Assembly: GCA_965207475.1 (NCBI GenBank)
Contig: OZ242278.1
Location: 186,001 to 250,000 of the forward strand
Direction: 5' to 3'
Origin: WTFY01 sp011523795
Lineage (GTDB): Bacteria > Pseudomonadota > Gammaproteobacteria > UBA4575
Length of the DNA: 64,000 nucleotides
Shown here: positions 8,518 through 17,524 of the stretch, one piece after another
Numbering within the stretch: the first letter of the stretch is position 1
Layout: every line of letters begins with the position of its first letter
Translations under genes and position numbers: made by a program
The notes under the pieces: generated by a model
Told to the model about the DNA's origin: nothing
Database searches by the model: none
The model's input: the letters and a program-made list of their open reading frames with translations, nothing else

Positions 8518-9168
8518 GTGGCTGTGACAAGCTCATCGACTTTCAGTGCAGACTGTACGAAATGTTCCCGTATCGTAAGTCATTTGGCGTACCAGAAAAA
8601 AAGATTTTCTACCTACTACTGTAAACCTGTCCCTGCATTTGGCGACTCAGATGCACGGCTGCTGATTGTAGGATTAGCACCTGGACTGCACGGTGCGAAT
8701 GCAACAGGAAGACCTTTTACCGGCGATTATGCAGGTGTACTGCTGTACCAAATGCTTTTTCAGTTCGGATTTGCCACGCAACCTGTTTCTACTAGTAATA
8801 ATGACACCTTGCAGCTAAAAAACTGTCGTATTACCAATGCTGTCAAATGTTTGCCACCTGCAAACAAGCCAACGGCTGAAGAAGTCAAAAATTGTAATCC
8901 TTATTTGTATAATGAGCTCTGTCAGCTAAATTCTGAAAGCGTGGTTCTTGCATTAGGCAAGATTGCCCATGATGCAGTCTTGACTGCGTTTGGGCTCAGT
9001 CGTCGCAAATACCCATTTACTCACGGAGGTAGGTATAAATTGAATTCTTGTTTGTACCTATTGGATAGTTATCACTGTAGCCGCTATAACGTACAAACTA
9101 AACGGCTAACTCAAGAGCAATTTCAAGCCATTTTCGAAGAAGTAGTTTCTATACTTAATAGGAATTAA
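8518..9168 (+). CDS. Family-5 uracil-DNA glycosylase (UDGb), iron-sulfur type
   Basis: Enzymes of this family remove uracil, and often other deaminated bases, from DNA and carry a 4Fe-4S cluster. The signature GLAPGLHGANATGRPFTGD at residues 52-70 fits UDGb, which lacks the polar catalytic residue of other families. The N-terminal CTKC pair at 13-16 and the segment NCRITNAVKCLPPANKP provide cluster cysteines and the family C-motif. The start is GTG at 8518, 23 bases after fabH, in the same transcript as uvrC downstream. The 216-residue length is usual. Family 4 is the nearest alternative, but the GANATGRPFTGD wording points to family 5. Confidence 0.85.
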   Translation: MAVTSSSTFSADCTKCSRIVSHLAYQKKRFSTYYCKPVPAFGDSDARLLIVGLAPGLHGANATGRPFTGDYAGVLLYQMLFQFGFATQPVSTSNNDTLQLKNCRITNAVKCLPPANKPTAEEVKNCNPYLYNELCQLNSESVVLALGKIAHDAVLTAFGLSRRKYPFTHGGRYKLNSCLYLLDSYHCSRYNVQTKRLTQEQFQAIFEEVVSILNRN

Positions 9169-9189
9169 TTCAAAAAACTGTAGCGTACA

Positions 9190-11010
9190 ATGAGCCCATC
9201 CAACCATAGGCGGTTAGTACAGACTCTAGCTGCCAGACCTGGTGTCTATCGTATGCTCGATTCAAATGGAGAACTACTGTATGTAGGCAAGGCTAAAAAT
9301 TTAAAAAAAAGAGTAGCTGCGTATTTTTCAAAAAGCCAGCAAAGTTTAAGGATAAGCAAGATGCTTGCACAGACTGAGCGAATTGAGACAACGGTTACCA
9401 ACACCGAATCTGAAGCATTACTGCTGGAGAACAACCTCATCAAGCGGCACCGTCCACGCTACAACATCCTGTTAAAAGACGACAAAAGTTACCCCTATAT
9501 TTTTATTTCTACTAGTCATGCATTCCCTCAAATAGCGTTTTACCGCGGCAGTCATGCGAAAACGGGAAAGTATTTTGGTCCTTATGCGAGTGCTGGAGCA
9601 GCCAGAGAGGCATTAAGTATCTTACAAAAAGTTTTCAAAGTTCGGCAATGCGATGATTATTTTTTTAATCACCGTGACAGGCCGTGTCTTCAATACCAGA
9701 TTGATCGTTGTAGTGCGCCATGTGTAGGACTAATCGATTCAGACAGCTATTGTAAAGAAGTCTTGGCGGCAGTTGAGTTTCTTAATGGCAACAGTGATTT
9801 TTTAATAGCCAGCTATGTCAAGGAAATGGATCATGCTTCTGCTGATCTTGATTACGAAAAAGCAGCACAATACCGTGACAAGATTGAGTTATTGCGTGCT
9901 GTCTCTGAGCAGCAATACGTAAGCTCACAAAAAGGTGATGTCGATATAGTCGCCGTAGCATTAGAAGGCCAAGTTGCTTGCGTGCAGATATTCAATATTC
10001 GTGCAGGCGTAAATCTAGGTAATAAATGTTTCTTTCCTAAGCTTCCTGGAGTAATGAGAGAAGAAGAAGTCATTGCTGCGTTTATTGGCCAGTATTATCT
10101 CACTCATAGTGTCCCGGAAGAAATCTTTGTGAGTCACCGCCCATCTGATACAAAAGTATTGCAAGAAGTACTTAGCAATAAATTGGGAAAATCTGTCTCA
10201 ATAGTATGCTCACCACGCAGTAAAAGAGCCCGGTGGCTAGACATTGCCAAGAAAAATGCTGCTGCGGGCTTACATGGGAAGATGGCTTCAAAAGCGGGAT
10301 TTATGCAACGCTTTGAGGCCATTCAAGAAGAGCTAGGCCTTGATTGTATACCCGTGCGAATAGAATGTTTCGATGTAAGCCATATAAGCGGCGAGGCTAC
10401 CGTAGCTTCGTGCATAGTGTTTGAACAAGAAGGGCCAGTAAAATCTGATTACCGCTGTTTCCATATTCGAGGCACCAAATCTTGCGATGACTATGCAGCC
10501 ATGCATCAAGCCCTAATTAGGCATTATACAAGGCTAAAACAAGTTGATGGAAAGTTGCCTGATATCCTCTTGATTGATGGGGGCAAGGGCCAAGTTGGTG
10601 AAGCATCAGCTGTATTAAATGAATTACAGGTAGAAAATGTCATCATAATCGGTGTGACTAAAGTTGCAGGCAGACGAACAGGTGGCGAGTCACTCATATT
10701 CGCCGATACGGGAAAAGTTGTACATCTTCCCGAAAATTCACTTGCACTTCACTTGATTCAGCAGATCAGGAATGAGGCACACCGATTTGCGATTACAGGG
10801 CACAGGAAACGCCGTGCAAGAAATAAAACCACTTCACCATTAGAGCATATTGCCGGCGTGGGACCTAAGCGAAGACAAAATTTGCTGAAGCACTTTGGTG
10901 GCATGCGAGGTATTAATCGGGCTGGAGTAGAAGAACTTGCAAAAGTACCAGGAATTAGCCTTAGCCTTGCAGAAGCGGTGTACCAGAAAGTACATGAGTC
11001 TTCGAACTAA
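9190..11010 (+). CDS. uvrC: Excinuclease ABC subunit C
   Basis: UvrC makes both incisions in nucleotide excision repair. The N-terminal GIY-YIG nuclease domain covers about residues 10-95 (ARPGVYRMLDSNGELLYVGK). A cysteine-bearing linker follows (DRPCLQYQIDRCSAPCVGL), then the UvrB-binding UVR motif near residue 215 (DYEKAAQYRDKIELLR). The RNase H-like domain shows IECFDVSHISGE and LLIDGGKGQVGEA, and helix-hairpin-helix repeats close the protein (HIAGVGPKRRQNLLKHFGG). The length of 606 residues is normal. It lies 6 bases upstream of pgsA, as in E. coli. Confidence 0.97.
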   Translation: MSPSNHRRLVQTLAARPGVYRMLDSNGELLYVGKAKNLKKRVAAYFSKSQQSLRISKMLAQTERIETTVTNTESEALLLENNLIKRHRPRYNILLKDDKSYPYIFISTSHAFPQIAFYRGSHAKTGKYFGPYASAGAAREALSILQKVFKVRQCDDYFFNHRDRPCLQYQIDRCSAPCVGLIDSDSYCKEVLAAVEFLNGNSDFLIASYVKEMDHASADLDYEKAAQYRDKIELLRAVSEQQYVSSQKGDVDIVAVALEGQVACVQIFNIRAGVNLGNKCFFPKLPGVMREEEVIAAFIGQYYLTHSVPEEIFVSHRPSDTKVLQEVLSNKLGKSVSIVCSPRSKRARWLDIAKKNAAAGLHGKMASKAGFMQRFEAIQEELGLDCIPVRIECFDVSHISGEATVASCIVFEQEGPVKSDYRCFHIRGTKSCDDYAAMHQALIRHYTRLKQVDGKLPDILLIDGGKGQVGEASAVLNELQVENVIIIGVTKVAGRRTGGESLIFADTGKVVHLPENSLALHLIQQIRNEAHRFAITGHRKRRARNKTTSPLEHIAGVGPKRRQNLLKHFGGMRGINRAGVEELAKVPGISLSLAEAVYQKVHESSN

Positions 11011-11016
11011 ATCTAA

Positions 11017-11574
11017 ATGTTAAGCAGCATCCCAAACTCGCTAACATGCTTGAGGATATTAATAATTCCAGTATTGGTGTTTGTTTATTATTTTCCGCTG
11101 GGTCATTGGGGTATGCCGCTCGCAGCTGTACTCTTTGGGCTCGCCTCATTGACCGATTGGCTCGATGGGTATCTCGCACGCCGGTTAAACCAAGTTTCTA
11201 AATTAGGAGCTTTTTTGGATCCAATAGCTGACAAACTTATAGTAATTACGGTACTAGTTGTAATTGTTAACACTCATGGGCAATTGAATATACTGATTCC
11301 AGCATTGGTTATTATCGCCAGGGAAATTGTAGTATCCGGCCTGCGGGAATGGATGTCTGAACTTGGCCGCAGGGACTCGGTTGCAGTTTCTGTAATGGGC
11401 AAGTTTAAAACTGCGGTACAAATGATTGCATTGTTTATGATGCTTTATTATTACCCGGCGTTCGGTATCCCTGTATTTGAGACTGGAGTGTGGCTGCTGT
11501 ACTTAGCTGCAAGTCTTACACTTTGGTCGATGATGATCTACATTTTTCGTGCTATCAAATCGAATGTTGATTAA
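11017..11574 (+). CDS. pgsA: CDP-diacylglycerol-glycerol-3-phosphate phosphatidyltransferase
   Basis: PgsA makes phosphatidylglycerol phosphate, the committed step to phosphatidylglycerol and cardiolipin, in the inner membrane. The CDP-alcohol phosphatidyltransferase motif is complete, with Asp47, Asp50-Gly51, Ala54-Arg55, Gly64, Asp68 and Asp72 in the segment DWLDGYLARRLNQVSKLG plus FLDPIADK. About five hydrophobic segments are visible and the length of 185 residues is standard. It starts 6 bases after uvrC and is followed within 65 bases by tRNA-Gly, reproducing the enterobacterial uvrC-pgsA-glyW order. Confidence 0.95.
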   Translation: MLSSIPNSLTCLRILIIPVLVFVYYFPLGHWGMPLAAVLFGLASLTDWLDGYLARRLNQVSKLGAFLDPIADKLIVITVLVVIVNTHGQLNILIPALVIIAREIVVSGLREWMSELGRRDSVAVSVMGKFKTAVQMIALFMMLYYYPAFGIPVFETGVWLLYLAASLTLWSMMIYIFRAIKSNVD

Positions 11575-11635
11575 AACGTGAGCAGTGACATCTATTGACT
11601 CTTGTTTGTTGATTGATAAACTGGCAAGTGATGTT

Positions 11636-11711
11636 GCGGGAATAGCTCAGTTGGTAGAGCGCAACCTTGCCAAGGTTGAGGTCGCGAGTTCGAGCCTCGT
11701 TTCCCGCTCCA
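11636..11711 (+). tRNA. tRNA-Gly(GCC)
   Basis: A complete cloverleaf is visible. The acceptor stem GCGGGAA pairs with TTCCCGC, the D-loop carries AGCTCAGTTGGTAGAGC, and the anticodon loop CTTGCCAAG exposes GCC. The T-arm is GCGAGTTCGAGCCTCG-like with the TTCGAG loop. The discriminator is T and CCA is encoded, giving 76 nt. It follows pgsA directly, as glyW does in E. coli, but the tRNA-Cys and tRNA-Leu that follow glyW there are about 33 kb away here. Confidence 0.97.
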
Positions 11712-11954
11712 TGAGATTGCCGAATCTTTCAGCAGACCTATCCACAGCTAATTCAATTCCGGTTTAAGGTACTGTTACCAGGTAAGCTGGAATGAAGGCT
11801 TCATGCGAGACGCGTATATGGTACATATAGTTTCTTTAGGCTTAATTTTTTTCAGGCTAGTGCTGCCAAACAGGCAAGTTATTAGCCTGGATTCAGCACA
11901 TTCATTCCACTTGTAACGTCATTGAGAACAGGTTGGTATTTGTACTTATTCTGC

Positions 11955-12626
11955 ATGAACACCGTGGAAAGTTTTGATCTTATTATATTTGATTGTGACG
12001 GTGTTCTTGTCGACAGTGAAAGAATCACTGCTGAAGTGTTTGGAAATGTACTTTTTGAGGAGTGTGGCTTGTCAATGACCATACCTGACTTATTGAGAAC
12101 GTTTTTGGGCAAGTCTTCTAAAGAGTCTTTGAAAATCATTGAAGGCTTGACAGGGCGCAAGCCACCTTCAACTCTAGAAGCACGCTACCAAGGCGAAATT
12201 ATCTCTGCCTTAAAGCAATCAGTGACCGCAGTGTGTGGTATCAAACAGGCTTTAGCGGAAATCACTATCCCATACTGCGTTGCATCTGATGGATCACACG
12301 AGAAAATGCGTACTACTTTGAACAAAGCAGGTTTGCTGAAGTTATTTGAAGGGAAGCTTTATAGTGCCTCTGATGTGCAACGCAGAAAACCTTTTCCCGA
12401 TATCTATCTCCATGCAGCTCATGAAATGGGTCGTGTAGCACCTCATAGATGTTTGGTAATTGAAGATAGCCCCGTGGGTGTAAAAGGAGGGGTTGCTGCA
12501 GGAATGATTGTATTCGGATATGCGGAATTCATAAAGGATGACTGGTTAGCAGAAGCTGGTGCCCATCACGTCTTCAAGGAAATGTCAGCCTTGCCTGAAG
12601 AGATTACGGCTTATCTACGGAATTAG
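11955..12626 (+). CDS. HAD-superfamily sugar-phosphate phosphatase
   Basis: This is a soluble phosphatase or phosphomutase of HAD subfamily IA. Motif I is FDCDGVLVDSE with Asp13 and Asp15, motif II is the Ser of CVASDGSHEK, and motif III/IV is RRKPFPDIYLHAA with CLVIEDSPVGVKGGVAAGM. The 223-residue length and the cap between motifs I and II resemble YieH/beta-phosphoglucomutase/phosphoglycolate phosphatase proteins; the substrate cannot be told. The ATG at 11955 is preferred over one at 11922 because it places the motif at the normal distance from the N-terminus. It stands alone, convergent with the next gene. Confidence 0.85.
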   Translation: MNTVESFDLIIFDCDGVLVDSERITAEVFGNVLFEECGLSMTIPDLLRTFLGKSSKESLKIIEGLTGRKPPSTLEARYQGEIISALKQSVTAVCGIKQALAEITIPYCVASDGSHEKMRTTLNKAGLLKLFEGKLYSASDVQRRKPFPDIYLHAAHEMGRVAPHRCLVIEDSPVGVKGGVAAGMIVFGYAEFIKDDWLAEAGAHHVFKEMSALPEEITAYLRN

Positions 12627-12672
12627 CCAAGTTTTCAAGCGCTTTCATACCTATGCGGCCAAAGGAAAATAC

Positions 12673-14532
12673 TTACTTTAGCCAAAGCATCTGCTTGAAA
12701 TCGTCTGGTCCAACAGGTTCTTCTGCAACAATTTTTAGTTCAGGCCTTAGACTTCGGAGTAAACTCTGTATGGATCTTTGACCTTGATGGCTAGCATGAA
12801 GTCTAGTTATGGTGATTGGTATAACAGCCACCTGATTTTTTGCAAGTACCTCTTCAAAACTCGGGTCAGCAAAGCAATGTTGATATTTTTTAAAGCTTTC
12901 ATTTTCTTGGAATATACCTATAGCGTTGCCATTAACAATTTCCGAAATGATTAGTTGATTCGATTCTTCCAATGACTCTAATTTTCCTTCTAAATGAATA
13001 AAAATTGCATTTGCTCCCTTTAGCAAAAAAAGTGATGCCTGGGAAGTGAAAGCTTTAGCCTGTACAACAATCCGAATTGGGCGCCTGATACAGTTACTGA
13101 GTATAAGCGGTCCGATTATGCTTGCATGCTTAAAAATGACAATTAATGAGCCTTGCTCAGGTATGTTTTCTAAACCGATTTTTTCCACACGGTAAACTAG
13201 ACGGGTCAAGACCCATGCGATAAATCGTATAGGGAATTCGGGAGCCTTTAAGAATAGGAAAAATGCGAAAATGGCATTAAGCAAAGCTACTGTAAGAAAT
13301 AGTTGGGGGATGTCCAGACCGATGTTTAGAAGTGATATCGCATAAACAGATGCAGCGACTATAGCTATTGCATTTAGAATATTATTCCCAGCAATTACGC
13401 GTGAGCGTCTATTTGGATTGGTGCGTGCTTGGATCAGTGCATATAAGGGGACGATGTAGATGCCCCCAAAAGTCCCTATTAGTAATAGATCGATACATAA
13501 ACGCCAGTTAGACTTTATCTGAATAAACTCAAATAGACTTAGCAGTTCTTTGGATGTGTGTACCGTAGTTGCAAAATAGGCATCAATACCAAACAGGGTT
13601 AGGCCTATTGCGCCCATAGGTACAAGTCCCAACTCTATAGTTCGGTTAGAGAGTCTCTCGCAAAGGAGAGAACCGGTGCCTATGCCAATACAAAACAATG
13701 TAAGAAACAATGTGACAACTTCCACATCTGCCCCCAAGGCAAGGTGTGTGAAGTTAGGCAACTGGGTGATGTAAGTTGCTCCTAAAAACCAAAACCATGA
13801 AACTCCTAGTATGGAACTGAAAACAACTTTGTTTTCTCTTAATGAAATCACATTTCTGAATGTTTCAGAGATCGGGTTCCAGCGGATTTTGAGCAAGGGA
13901 TTTACAGTAGTAGTGCGGGGGATGCCTAATGAACTTAAATAACCCAAAACAGCTAAACTGATCACTGCACATGACACAATTGCACCTGTTTCAGATGAAA
14001 TTCCAGCCAAAATACCGCCAAATATTGTGCCCAGCAATATTGCCATAAACGTTCCGGATTCGACTAACGCGTTACCACCTATTAATTCATCATTTCTCAG
14101 ATGTTCCGGGATGATCGAATACTTGATCGGGCCGAAGAATGAAGACTGTGAGCCCATAAAGAACAGTGCTAGCAGTAATAAGGGAATGCTGTTTAGATAA
14201 AACCCTATTGCTGCAAACAGCATAATGCAGATTTCACCTATCTTGATTTTCTTGATAAGGCTGGATTTTTCAAACCGGTCTGCAATCTGGCCAGCAGTAG
14301 CTGAGAAAAGGAAAAACGGCAATATGAAGAGAATGGCCGCAAAATTGATGATGTTGTTTGATTCGCCAGACCCTGAGTAAATGCTTCGGTAAGCAATAAG
14401 AATGATTAACGCATTCTTAAAAACATTGTCATTGAAAGCGCCGAAAAACTGCGTAAGAAAAAATGGGCCAAAGCGCTTTTCCCTTAGCAGGCTAAGCTGG
14501 TTTTTTGTTTTCAAGTTGTGATCAGCAGGCAA
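12673..14532 (-). CDS. Fused MFS (LplT-like) transporter and degenerate PlsC-like acyltransferase
   Basis: Residues 1 to about 420 form a 12-helix major-facilitator transporter of the lysophospholipid transporter LplT type (start FGPFFLTQFFGAFNDNVFKN, GPIKYSIIPEHLRNDELIGGN). Residues of about 440-610 resemble the PlsC lysophospholipid acyltransferase fold. Such proteins normally carry lysophospholipid inward and reacylate it, sometimes with a third AMP-ligase domain, which is missing here. The acyltransferase part lacks key residues: the HX4D motif reads HASIIG, with Gly instead of Asp, and the FPEGTRS-like motif reads FQENESF. The domain may be catalytically altered or only structural. The length is 619 residues; the start is ATG at 14532, and the gene is monocistronic. 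Confidence 0.8.
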   Translation of the reverse strand: MPADHNLKTKNQLSLLREKRFGPFFLTQFFGAFNDNVFKNALIILIAYRSIYSGSGESNNIINFAAILFILPFFLFSATAGQIADRFEKSSLIKKIKIGEICIMLFAAIGFYLNSIPLLLLALFFMGSQSSFFGPIKYSIIPEHLRNDELIGGNALVESGTFMAILLGTIFGGILAGISSETGAIVSCAVISLAVLGYLSSLGIPRTTTVNPLLKIRWNPISETFRNVISLRENKVVFSSILGVSWFWFLGATYITQLPNFTHLALGADVEVVTLFLTLFCIGIGTGSLLCERLSNRTIELGLVPMGAIGLTLFGIDAYFATTVHTSKELLSLFEFIQIKSNWRLCIDLLLIGTFGGIYIVPLYALIQARTNPNRRSRVIAGNNILNAIAIVAASVYAISLLNIGLDIPQLFLTVALLNAIFAFFLFLKAPEFPIRFIAWVLTRLVYRVEKIGLENIPEQGSLIVIFKHASIIGPLILSNCIRRPIRIVVQAKAFTSQASLFLLKGANAIFIHLEGKLESLEESNQLIISEIVNGNAIGIFQENESFKKYQHCFADPSFEEVLAKNQVAVIPITITRLHASHQGQRSIQSLLRSLRPELKIVAEEPVGPDDFKQMLWLK

Positions 14533-14883
14533 GGCAGTTTAATTGCAGTTTGAGCAGACTAGTGACTCTGAATTTCTATGGTCTCAATACTCACCGTAGA
14601 ATACTCCATGATGAGTCTGCTAGGTATGGCCCGCGGGCCAAGCACTGCATCTTCGGTCTGACATATCTAAAAGTATTGAATATTCCACGTTCTATGCTGG
14701 TCTGGCATGTTTTGCTACTGAATTAGGGGAGAGTAATGGCTCTTTAATTGTTAGCAAGGCAATCTTTAGCTATCACTAAATATTGCACATGCGCTGTTTT
14801 CAAGCCTGCATGTAAAAGTCTGTTGCTGGTTAATCCAAGCAAGTAGAAGGAGGGTAGCTGTGCGTGTTCAGCTACTGGCTTTC
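14533..14883. other. Intergenic region without a supported gene
   Basis: This roughly 350-base gap lies between the transporter start and the ferredoxin stop, both on the minus strand. Short open frames on either strand show no recognisable protein. A 12-base GC palindrome (GGCCCGCGGGCC) is present near 14630, but it has no T-tract, so I do not call it a terminator. The region presumably holds the transporter's promoter. Confidence 0.4.
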
Positions 14884-15216
14884 CTATTTGTAATCTGGGT
14901 TAATTGCTGTTTGGTCGAAATCAACCTCTATTTCCACATCTGTTTTAAGCCTAGACTGGCAAGCGAGGATGTAATTATCCTTAAGCATGTCTGCATCAAG
15001 TGTATAAGCAAAGTCAGTCAACTCCTTTACTTTTCCACTTATAAGCTTTGCACGGCAGGTACCGCACGAACCTACTTTGCAGTCACATGGCCAATCTATT
15101 CCAGCATTTTTTGCAGCCTGCAAAAGGTTTATACCACCCTTAACATCAAATGTTTGCCCTGTATTGTTTATCGTTGCTTTGAAATCCTTACTTTTTTTCC
15201 CACCTAATCCAAACAT
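14884..15216 (-). CDS. Plant-type 2Fe-2S ferredoxin
   Basis: This is a soluble one-electron carrier. The cluster ligands are Cys46, Cys51 and Cys54 in CKVGSCGTC (CX4CX2C) and Cys86 in ILACQS, the pattern of plant-type/adrenodoxin-like ferredoxins. A further Cys44 precedes the cluster. The ATG at 15216 is preferred over one 30 bases upstream because an AAAGGAG ribosome-binding site sits at the right distance, giving 110 residues. No oxidase or reductase partner is adjacent; the cytochrome P450 at 48.4 kb is a speculative client. Confidence 0.85.
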   Translation of the reverse strand: MFGLGGKKSKDFKATINNTGQTFDVKGGINLLQAAKNAGIDWPCDCKVGSCGTCRAKLISGKVKELTDFAYTLDADMLKDNYILACQSRLKTDVEIEVDFDQTAINPDYK

Positions 15217-15322
15217 AGCATTATCTCCTTTGTGTGTTAGCTTCATAGAAGCTCGGCTTCTTTAGAAAAATTTCCATTACCATGCTTGCACTATACATCC
15301 ACAATTACCGGAAGATGCAGAT

Positions 15323-15689
15323 TTATTGCAGCAGGTTACTGAGCATCAATGCGTTTTTTTCATGTACCTGCAGCGCTTTGTCAGCAAATCGGCAGTTGGT
15401 TCATCGTTTGGCTGTTCGCATATTGGAAAAACTGCACGAGCTGTTCGAATGACAGCCTCTTGTCCAGGAACTAGCTGTCGAATCATATCTTCAGCATTTG
15501 ATTCACCGGTTTCTTTCATCAATCAGAGTCAGTCCAGCAAACGCGTCATAGGACCCTGGTGCGAATATACCAAGAGCTCGAGTTTTCTCAGTAATTTCGT
15601 CTGCCGCCAGTGCAAGCAGTCTGCTTAGTCCTGCTGCAAATTCATTTCGATTCTGGTTTGAAATTACGATATCTATTTGAAGCTGACAT
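15323..15689 (-). pseudogene. dps: Decayed dps (ferritin-like DNA-protection protein)
   Basis: Reading the minus strand in several frames recovers a Dps protein. First comes QLQIDIVISNQNRNEFAAGL followed by SRLLA. Next are ADEITEKTRALG, IFAPGSYDAFAGLTLIDERN, then SNAEDMIRQLVPGQEAVIRT and PNDEPTADLLTKR, and finally LQVHEKNALMLSNLLQ before a TAA. An AAGGAG site six bases before the ATG at 15689 survives. The frame shifts after the first codons, again near 15505 and again near the end. About 35 residues are missing after SRLLA, the segment that normally carries HWNVTG and the ferroxidase ligands. The gene therefore cannot make a working ferritin. Confidence 0.8.
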
Positions 15690-15859
15690 GGCCTGCTCCT
15701 TACATTCTTGATTCGTTACTGTGGGATGTACTTTAGGCAGATTGAAAACAGGGTTCATCAGAAAAAAGTCATTGCAACAATCGATTCTGCGCATCATAGA
15801 GCGCCAGCGCTAGGGATGGTTAACGGGTCACGAGATTGAGTTCTTTTGTGCAAGGCAAG

Positions 15860-16663
15860 CTACCAAGGATAAAGCTGTAGCCAATAGATTCCCCATACTA
15901 TAAGCCCGGATCCAGTTATCCATCGTGTGACAGTAGCTGGTAACGGCAAGATCTTTTCAAGTAGCACAAAGATTGTGATCAAGATAACCCAGAGCATGTT
16001 CATGACACCCACTGAATACAAGATAACCATGAGAGCCCAACAACAGCCGCAACAGAATATTCCATGATGAAATCCCATCTGGAGCGCCCCCCAGTTTCCA
16101 TCCTTCCAAGCGGCCATTATAAACCCGAGTGGTGAACGGCATTGGTGTAGACAGGCATCTTTCATTGGTGTCCATTGGTAAATGCCAGCAAGAATCAGGA
16201 TTGCACCACTCATCAAATAGCTGGTGCTGTTCATCATCGGATTAAGCAGGCCACGTTCATGCAGTGGCCACTGGATGGTGCTGGCAAGCAGGCTGAATAA
16301 ACCCCAGGCTGTCAAGTAACCGATCAGAAACGTGAAAGTTTTGGCATATGGCTGACCTTTGAGTTTTTTCTGTCTGTTTACCGCTGCGAACATCATGACC
16401 ATGGGTACGGCAGTTGGTGTCATCATGGCGATCATCATCGTAAACCACATGATGAAAAGCATAAAGAAATCCCAAGCTGTCCAAGCACGCATACCGCTCC
16501 TGGGAGGCATCCACATGTCGACCAAGTGCATGTTTTCCATTGCCCAAGCCATATAGATCAAATATAGCCAGCCTACTAAGGAGACTAGAGCCAGTCCCAG
16601 AAAAATAATTACTTTATCCTGTGAAGAAAGAAAGCTTGAAATTGGATTTTGTGCATTCATCAA
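15860..16663 (-). CDS. DUF2182 integral membrane protein
   Basis: This 267-residue protein has about six to seven hydrophobic segments and belongs to the poorly characterised DUF2182 family, often annotated as a predicted metal-binding membrane protein. Methionine-rich helices (FTMMIAMMTPTAVPMVMMF) and the motif GFHHGIFCCGCCWALM are family hallmarks that could bind a soft metal such as copper or take part in thiol chemistry; this is inference. It is divergent from the DUF1326 gene, and the two families frequently neighbour each other. The ATG at 16663 gives a short cytoplasmic N-terminus before the first helix. Confidence 0.82.
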   Translation of the reverse strand: MMNAQNPISSFLSSQDKVIIFLGLALVSLVGWLYLIYMAWAMENMHLVDMWMPPRSGMRAWTAWDFFMLFIMWFTMMIAMMTPTAVPMVMMFAAVNRQKKLKGQPYAKTFTFLIGYLTAWGLFSLLASTIQWPLHERGLLNPMMNSTSYLMSGAILILAGIYQWTPMKDACLHQCRSPLGFIMAAWKDGNWGALQMGFHHGIFCCGCCWALMVILYSVGVMNMLWVILITIFVLLEKILPLPATVTRWITGSGLIVWGIYWLQLYPW

Positions 16664-16896
16664 GGGATAAATTAAGCCGACAGATGATCAGTTAATCTGA
16701 GTATAAAGGGTGAATAGTTTTCTGAAAAGGATTGCGAAATCTTTACAATATATAAAAGGCTTTTGTATGCAGCTTGAATGTGATTCGGCTTGGTACACTG
16801 ATGTTTAATCAATATTCTTTTTGAGCTATAGTTCCCATATAGGTATACTGACAACAGTGATAAATTGAATATTTACCCATCTTGTGGAGGTGCTTA
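16664..16896. promoter_or_regulatory. Shared divergent promoter region of the DUF2182 and DUF1326 genes
   Basis: This 233-base AT-rich interval separates two divergently transcribed genes whose families co-occur, so it should contain both promoters and may allow joint control. I could not assign a particular operator. Confidence 0.4.
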
Positions 16897-17502
16897 ATGG
16901 CTATTACTGATTGGAGTGTTCAAGGCAGCTATTTCGAGTCTTGTACCTGCGAGAATTTGTGCCCTTGCATATTACTCAAAAACCCTACCGAAGGTTATTG
17001 CAAGGCTATTGTTGGATGGCACATTGAGAAAGGCCACTGCGGTGATGTAAATCTAGATGGCGTCAAGGTAGGAGTATGGCTGCATGCACCTGGTCACCTT
17101 ACAGAAGGTAACTGGAGACTTGCGCTGTATGTAGATGAACAGGCCAGTGATGCACAGTTTGATGCGATTTGCGCGCTGTGGAGCGGAGAAGGTGGTGGAC
17201 ACCTAAGCGTAATCGCAAGTCTGGTAGGTGAGGTAATGAGTGCGAAAAAGGCAAAAATCACATATGAAAGCACAGATTCGAAGAAGCACCTCGTAATCGA
17301 GGGCGTTGGAGAAAATGAGATGTATCCCATGGAAGGTGAGGATGGAAAGCCCGTGATCGTGTCCAATCATCCTCTTGCCGTTGCACCTGGCAACCCTGTG
17401 GTAGTTCATGAATCAAAAAATGCCACCTACAGCGATAACAGTATTGAGTGGAGCGCATCCGGTAAAGCTGGGCTGGCATCTCCATTCCAGTACGGTCCAT
17501 AG
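16897..17502 (+). CDS. DUF1326 cysteine-motif protein
   Basis: This soluble protein of 201 residues belongs to DUF1326, a family of unknown biochemical role. The N-terminal signature FESCTCENLCPC places cysteines at 16, 18, 22 and 24, and GYCKAIVGWHIEKGHCGD adds two more, suggesting metal or thiol chemistry. The ATG at 16897 is chosen over one 15 bases upstream because GGAGG lies seven bases before it. It pairs divergently with a DUF2182 membrane protein, and a strong hairpin terminator follows. A typical C-terminal family stretch (HPLAVAPGNPVVVHESKNAT) is present. Confidence 0.85.
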   Translation: MAITDWSVQGSYFESCTCENLCPCILLKNPTEGYCKAIVGWHIEKGHCGDVNLDGVKVGVWLHAPGHLTEGNWRLALYVDEQASDAQFDAICALWSGEGGGHLSVIASLVGEVMSAKKAKITYESTDSKKHLVIEGVGENEMYPMEGEDGKPVIVSNHPLAVAPGNPVVVHESKNATYSDNSIEWSASGKAGLASPFQYGP

Positions 17503-17524
17503 TAAGAACATCCTTGTAATCATA

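Noticed and set aside
14860..15207. 115-codon plus-strand frame opposite the ferredoxin
   Set aside because: The minus strand carries all four ferredoxin cluster cysteines and a good ribosome-binding site.
15326..15628. 100-codon plus-strand frame
   Set aside because: It is antisense to the decayed dps gene, whose conserved blocks explain the sequence better.
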